From Evansella alkalicola (GTDB lineage: Bacteria > Bacillota > Bacilli > Bacillales > Salisediminibacteriaceae): a DNA stretch of 64,000 bases. Each line of letters starts with the position of its first letter. The first letter of the stretch is position 1. Shown one piece after another: positions 60,165-64,000 of the stretch. The position numbers were made by a program, and so were the translations under genes. The notes beneath the pieces are model-generated. The model ran no database searches and was not told the DNA's origin. It was given only the letters and a program-made list of their open reading frames with translations. The stretch is from contig NZ_JAHQCR010000063.1 of assembly GCF_019042735.1 (NCBI RefSeq), positions 1 through 64,000 of the forward strand, read 5' to 3'.

Positions 60165-61304
60165 CTATTGGGATTTCCCCCTCCCGTCCACAGGAAATTT
60201 TTCATATTTCCCATCAGCCTTCTCCAAATAATAATAATCATATAAGTTTACGACGGGACAAGCATGATTTGGTATGATATGAATTTTATCGTTAAGTCTT
60301 CGTTTTTGATTATGGTGATTATGGTGATTAGCATTATCTCCTGCTAGTTCTACTATACCGTGTTCTTCTGATAATCTAGAGATTAGAAGTTCTTGACCAG
60401 AGTCATTTAAGATTCTTCCAAAACCTGTTATCCCTTCATTACCATGTGCACCCTTTTCTGTCGTTAAAGCTTTACTACCTGCATCGATAATTAATCGATT
60501 ACTCTTAATTGAGGCGATAGTAGCTAAAACAGTTAAGGCTACTTCCTCTATATTCGCCACGCCTAATTCAACTTGTATTCCATCAAAAAATACAGCATTA
60601 CCTGGTCTCACTTCCGTAATGCCTTTTATCTTAGCTGCCACTTCAAAGGTGGGGGTAGACCCAACACTCCTATGCTTTATATATATACCCTCTTTTTCAC
60701 AAAGCTCAGCACTTTTCACAATACTCTCTGCCTCACCGATTGCAATTTTAGTAATAGCTTCTTGTGTGGAAGCACCATAAGAATGCCCTGCATGTGTATA
60801 AAGTCCTGTTAAATTTAAGCTTGTTGAATCTATTATATATTTTGCAAGAGCCAATGTCTCCTCTTCAGGCTCTACACCACATCGATTTAATCCACAATTC
60901 ACTTTAATCCATACTTCTGACTTTACGTTCAGCCCATCCGCTTGAGATGATATGATATCAGCTTGTTCACAATTGTCGATTGTAAAAATGATTCTCGCCT
61001 TATCATTCCATTGTAAAAGCTTATTTATTTTTTTCCTATCCGATAAAGGGAAAGCTACAAGTATATCTTTAAGCCCACTAGTAAGTAATAATTCTGCTTC
61101 TGATACTGTAGCTACAGTAATCCCAATTGCGCCCATTGCCAACTGCATTTTTGCAATTGAAACGGATTTATGTGTTTTAAAATGCGGTCTAACCTCTACA
61201 TCATTATTACGGACTTTTATCATTCTTTCTATATTTCGTTTTAGTTTTTCCTCACTTACGATCAATGCTGGCGTTTCTATTTGATCAAAGCTGTAATATT
61301 TCAT
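60165..61304 (-). CDS. D-serine dehydratase-like / alanine racemase-fold PLP enzyme
   Basis: This is a type III fold PLP protein of 379 residues. The cofactor lysine is Lys43 (RPHFKTHKS), and the C-terminal zinc-type motif NHACPVVNLYD is typical of D-serine dehydratase/D-threonine aldolase-like proteins. Those enzymes cleave D-amino acids; which one applies is not decidable. Divergent from the DUF1657 gene, 111 bases away. Confidence 0.87.
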   Translation of the reverse strand: MKYYSFDQIETPALIVSEEKLKRNIERMIKVRNNDVEVRPHFKTHKSVSIAKMQLAMGAIGITVATVSEAELLLTSGLKDILVAFPLSDRKKINKLLQWNDKARIIFTIDNCEQADIISSQADGLNVKSEVWIKVNCGLNRCGVEPEEETLALAKYIIDSTSLNLTGLYTHAGHSYGASTQEAITKIAIGEAESIVKSAELCEKEGIYIKHRSVGSTPTFEVAAKIKGITEVRPGNAVFFDGIQVELGVANIEEVALTVLATIASIKSNRLIIDAGSKALTTEKGAHGNEGITGFGRILNDSGQELLISRLSEEHGIVELAGDNANHHNHHNQKRRLNDKIHIIPNHACPVVNLYDYYYLEKADGKYEKFPVDGRGKSQ

Positions 61305-61415
61305 GCTATCCCCCCAATATATGTATCGCCCAACTCATTTTTTCCAGTATACAAGTTACACTTCCCTACAGATATTATATATCGTAGTACCACTTATTTT
61401 CGAGGAGGAACCAAA

Positions 61416-61622
61416 ATGACTGTAGCAAGTCAGGTAAAGCAAACCTTAGCTGGATTAAAAAGTGCCCAGGCAAGCTTAGAAACATTTGCACTTCAAACAG
61501 AGAATCAACAAGCTAAGCAAATGTTCCAAGACATGGCACAACAGACACAAACGATTGTTGATACTTTGTCTCCTCGCCTTCAACAGATTGAGACGGAAGA
61601 ACCGCAATATAAGAATATGTAG
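61416..61622 (+). CDS. DUF1657 protein (spoVA2mob-type, first copy)
   Basis: This is a 68-residue helical protein (MTVASQVKQTLAGLKSAQAS; EEPQYKNM at the end) of DUF1657. In Bacilli it accompanies spoVAC/D/Eb and DUF421 genes in spoVA2mob operons, which affect spore heat resistance and germination. GAGGAGG precedes the ATG. A terminator follows, so this copy may be transcribed alone. A second copy at 63353 shares the N-terminal MTVASQVKQ and the C-terminal EPQYK. Confidence 0.88.
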   Translation: MTVASQVKQTLAGLKSAQASLETFALQTENQQAKQMFQDMAQQTQTIVDTLSPRLQQIETEEPQYKNM

Positions 61623-61640
61623 AGTTGATTGTGAAAAAAT

Positions 61641-61670
61641 ATAGGTTGATGCTTATCTGCATCAGCCTAT
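61641..61670 (+). terminator. terminator after the first DUF1657 gene
   Basis: ATAGGTTGATGC and GCATCAGCCTAT form a 12-bp stem with a six-base loop, followed by TTTTGTT. Confidence 0.82.
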
Positions 61671-61848
61671 TTTGTTAATATGGAATAATTTCACAACATA
61701 AGACACCACCTCCTCCTCCAAAGCGTAAACTCCTGGATTAAGTTCCAATTTAATTACTTGCCAAAATGAGATTTGCATTTATTTTATAGTAGTTATTGGT
61801 TTTATGGAGATTATAAATATAGACCATGTGTTAGAAAGAGGGGTAAAG

Positions 61849-62328
61849 ATGTCAGATCAAAAAAAGAAAAATTTATCACCTGTACAGCAAAAATATCAAA
61901 AATTCGCTAGTGACCGTGAAGTGAAGCGTCCTGTCTTAAAAAATTGTTTGAAGGCATTTCTTGTCGGAGGTCTCATCTGCACACTTGGACAAGGTGTACA
62001 AACTTTTTATTATACTTTTTTTGATTTCACTGAAAAAAGTGCAGGGGATCCGGCAGTTGCAACTATGATATTCTTCTCTGTCATTCTAACTGGTTTCGGC
62101 GTATATGACCGGTTCGCACAATTTGCTGGTGCAGGTACGGCTGTCCCAGTCACAGGCTTTGCAAACTCTGTCGCTTCCGCTGCCATTGAGCACCGAACAG
62201 AAGGATACGTCCTCGGTGTTGGTGGAAATATGTTTAAGCTTGCAGGCTCCGTTATTGTTTTCGGAACAGTTGCCGCATTTATCATTGCACTTATAAAAAC
62301 AATTTTAATCCAATGGGGAGGTCTCTAA
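61849..62328 (+). CDS. spoVAC: stage V sporulation protein AC
   Basis: This is a membrane protein of the spore inner-membrane dipicolinic-acid channel. The 159 residues have a polar N-terminus and four hydrophobic segments (GGLICTLGQGVQTFYYTFF; VATMIFFSVILTGFGVYDRF; AGAGTAVPVTGFANSVASAA; LAGSVIVFGTVAAFIIALIK), the standard SpoVAC pattern. ATG 61849 is preceded by AGAGGGG. The following spoVAD starts two bases after its stop, so they are coupled. Confidence 0.92.
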   Translation: MSDQKKKNLSPVQQKYQKFASDREVKRPVLKNCLKAFLVGGLICTLGQGVQTFYYTFFDFTEKSAGDPAVATMIFFSVILTGFGVYDRFAQFAGAGTAVPVTGFANSVASAAIEHRTEGYVLGVGGNMFKLAGSVIVFGTVAAFIIALIKTILIQWGGL

Positions 62329-62330
62329 TC

Positions 62331-63335
62331 ATGTTAGCGGGTCATCGAACATGGGAATTTGAAAATCAACCTGTCGTATCTTCTACAGGCACAGTAGGAG
62401 GACCATTTGAGGCAAAGGGAAGAATACCAAATGATTTCGATACACTTCATGATGACCTATGGGTAGGCCAAGAATCATATGAAAAAGCGGAAAAAGTTAT
62501 GTTTGAAGAGGCTTGTATGAAATCGATTGAAAAGGCTGGTTTGACAAAGGAGGATATCCAACTTATTTTAGCTGGAAATTTAGTAAACCAAATTACACCT
62601 ACAAGCTTTGCAGCTAGATCATTTCCAGTCCCTTATTTTGGACTCTTTGGTGCATGTTCAACATCAATGGAAGGTATGGCATTAGCAGCTTATATCGTTA
62701 ATACTGGTGGTTTTAAGTATGTATTAACTGGATCCTCTAGTCACAATTCATCTATTGAAAAGCAGTTTCGCTATCCAACCGAGTATGGTGCACAAAAACC
62801 ACCTACAGCACAGTGGACTGCTACTGCTGCAGGTACAGCCTTGGTCACCGATACAGGCGTTGGTCCCCGGGTAACTTCTGCAACGTTAGGCAGAGTCATA
62901 GACATGGGGTTGAGCGACCCATACAACATGGGTGGGGCTATGGCTCCAGCTGCTGTGGATACAATAGAGGCTCATTTTAGGGACCGTCAAATAGATCCTT
63001 CCTATTACGATTTAATCGTTACAGGAGATCTTGGAAAAATTGGACAAACGATCGCCTATGACTTACTAACAGATCACGGGATGAACATAACGAAAGATCA
63101 ATTTCGAGACTGCGGTCTCATCATTTACCGAGAAGATCAGCCAGTTTTATCAGGTGCAAGTGGATCAGGATGTTCAGCCGCTGTTACGTATGGGCATTTA
63201 TTTAACAGAATGAAAGAAGGGGAATTTAATCGAATACTCGTTGTTGCAACAGGAGCCCTCTTATCGCCATTATCCTACCAACAAAAAGAATCGATACCAT
63301 GTATTGCTCACGCAGTATCTTTTGAAAATAATTAA
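62331..63335 (+). CDS. spoVAD: stage V sporulation protein AD
   Basis: This is a thiolase-fold protein that binds dipicolinic acid and works with SpoVAC/SpoVAEb in the spore membrane. The 334 residues include GLFGACSTSMEGMALAAYIV, TAAGTALVTDTG, VTGDLGKIGQTIAYDLLTDH and SGSGCSAAVTYGHLF. ATG 62331 follows GGGGAGG. No spoVAEb lies directly downstream; a DUF1657 gene begins after 17 bases. Confidence 0.93.
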   Translation: MLAGHRTWEFENQPVVSSTGTVGGPFEAKGRIPNDFDTLHDDLWVGQESYEKAEKVMFEEACMKSIEKAGLTKEDIQLILAGNLVNQITPTSFAARSFPVPYFGLFGACSTSMEGMALAAYIVNTGGFKYVLTGSSSHNSSIEKQFRYPTEYGAQKPPTAQWTATAAGTALVTDTGVGPRVTSATLGRVIDMGLSDPYNMGGAMAPAAVDTIEAHFRDRQIDPSYYDLIVTGDLGKIGQTIAYDLLTDHGMNITKDQFRDCGLIIYREDQPVLSGASGSGCSAAVTYGHLFNRMKEGEFNRILVVATGALLSPLSYQQKESIPCIAHAVSFENN

Positions 63336-63352
63336 GAAAGGAGCGCTAGTCA

Positions 63353-63559
63353 TTGACAGTAGCATCACAAGTTAAGCAATGTGTAGCAAGTTTAAAAAAT
63401 GTAGAAGCCAGTTTAAACAGCTTTGCCATCGATACAAAAGATGAACAAGCATCTGAGATTTTTAGGGAGTCATGCCAAATCACGAGACAAGTAATAACAG
63501 ATTTAGAAAAGCGTGTCGGTGAATTAGAATTCCAAGAGCCACAGTACAAAGGATTTTAG
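63353..63559 (+). CDS. DUF1657 protein (spoVA2mob-type, second copy)
   Basis: This 68-residue protein is a paralogue of the gene at 61416 (MTVASQVKQCVASLKNVEAS; EPQYKGF). Two cysteines (in VKQCV and RESCQ) are absent from copy one. Translation starts at TTG 63353 with AAAGGAG upstream. It sits between spoVAD and DUF421, where spoVAEb is expected in described spoVA2mob operons. Confidence 0.85.
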   Translation: MTVASQVKQCVASLKNVEASLNSFAIDTKDEQASEIFRESCQITRQVITDLEKRVGELEFQEPQYKGF

Positions 63560-63573
63560 AAAGGAGGTTAACT

Positions 63574-64000
63574 ATGCAAGGTTGGCTGGAAGTCGTGTTA
63601 CGTTCTGTTGTAGCCATTATTATCCTACTGTTCCTCTCTCGAACTTTCATAAGAAAATCAATGGCTCAAGTCACTTACTTTGAATTTGTATCTGGAATTG
63701 TCATTGGGGCAATTTTGGCCATAGGATCCATACACCTCCAAGTTCCTATTGCTTATCCAATCATGGGATTAATCGTCTGGTCCGTTATTCCATATGCATT
63801 AGGCTGGCTATCCATCAAGAGTGAAACTATTCGCAGTTTTGTGCAAGGAAAAGGTGTACCTGTCATTAAAGACGGGAAAATTCTCGAGGATAACTTAAAG
63901 AAGGAGCGATATTCATCTGACGAGTTATTAAAGCAATTGCGCGCCAAGAATGCCTTTCAAGTCGCTGATGTAGAATTTGCAGTTCTAGAAACAAGTGGTG
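63574..64000 (+). CDS. DUF421 (YetF-like) membrane protein, truncated by the window end
   Basis: The partial gene (first 142 codons) starts at ATG 63574 with AGGAGG. The N-terminal part has three hydrophobic helices (VVLRSVVAIIILLFLSRTF; FVSGIVIGAILAIGSIH; IMGLIVWSVIPYALGWL) followed by the DUF421 soluble region (FVQGKGVPVIKDGKILEDNL; DELLKQLRAKN). In spoVA2mob operons a DUF421 protein is the main determinant linked to raised spore heat resistance. The remainder lies beyond the window. Confidence 0.85.
   Translation, partial: MQGWLEVVLRSVVAIIILLFLSRTFIRKSMAQVTYFEFVSGIVIGAILAIGSIHLQVPIAYPIMGLIVWSVIPYALGWLSIKSETIRSFVQGKGVPVIKDGKILEDNLKKERYSSDELLKQLRAKNAFQVADVEFAVLETSG

Overview
The window is low-GC (roughly 37-40 %), densely coded DNA of a Gram-positive, endospore-forming member of the Bacillaceae. 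The evidence is strong AGGAGG-type ribosome binding sites, frequent GTG/TTG starts, a des-desK-desR cold-sensing locus, pdaA, spoVAC/spoVAD, yfkAB/yfkD, ykuK, fbpA/fbpB-type small proteins, and gene neighbourhoods like those of Bacillus subtilis (rlmD-alkA-pdaA resembling yfjO-yfjP-yfjS; yfkAB near yfkD). Several lipoproteins carry very acidic linkers, which would suit an alkaliphilic or halotolerant Bacillus-type genus, but the species cannot be fixed from this sequence. No rRNA or tRNA genes were seen.

Layout. 1-1.5 kb: an IS3-family (IS150-like) insertion sequence with a large internal hairpin. 1.6-9.9 kb: a DUF2680 secreted protein, the desaturase / two-component cold-sensing operon with a candidate DesR operator, a YitT + Ktr/Trk regulator pair, a nucleotidyltransferase-fold protein, an arginase-fold protein and an auxin-efflux-type carrier. 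9.9-17.9 kb: a catabolic-looking cluster (AraC-type regulator, three paralogous Gfo/Idh/MocA oxidoreductases, an orphan sugar-binding lipoprotein) with two CcpA (cre) sites. 18-25.6 kb: housekeeping genes (rRNA methyltransferase, alkylbase glycosylase, GAF protein, PdaA), two secreted proteins, MarR with a minimal flavoprotein, an orphan ModB and a cold-shock protein. 25.7-32.2 kb: a HepT/MntA-type toxin-antitoxin pair, an ECF sigma / anti-sigma / membrane-anchored PstS-like operon, an S41-type lipoprotein, and fbpA preceded by a coupled 30-codon ORF. 32.7-38.3 kb: a coiled-coil membrane protein, three GNAT acetyltransferases, class I fumarase and a histidine phosphatase with a fresh 39-bp internal duplication.

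38.5-39.3 kb holds the most striking structure: 14 near-identical 52-bp units plus a decayed 15th, each a hairpin. A second, unrelated hairpin family with the same 52-bp period lies at 50.8-51.0 kb. 39.5-49.7 kb: lipoproteins, a SE1561 protein, YfkAB, a YVTN-propeller lipoprotein, PssA, YfkD, MATE, OsmC, MFS and YkuK, with a perfect 45-bp inverted repeat overlapping the ykuK stop. 49.8-56.5 kb: a VLRF1-type release factor, YtxH, an MBL hydrolase, a cluster of DnaA boxes (52.76-52.97 kb) away from any dnaA gene, an FbpB-type small protein, SCP2, PlsC and an Eis-type acetyltransferase. 56.7-64 kb: aldehyde dehydrogenase, MATE, a small multidrug export protein, a D-serine-dehydratase-like PLP enzyme, and a spoVA2mob-like spore operon (DUF1657, SpoVAC, SpoVAD, DUF1657, DUF421) running off the right edge.

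Starts were adjusted to the best ribosome binding site, so many are internal to the longest open frame. All functional calls are by eye from motifs and family memory; no search was run.
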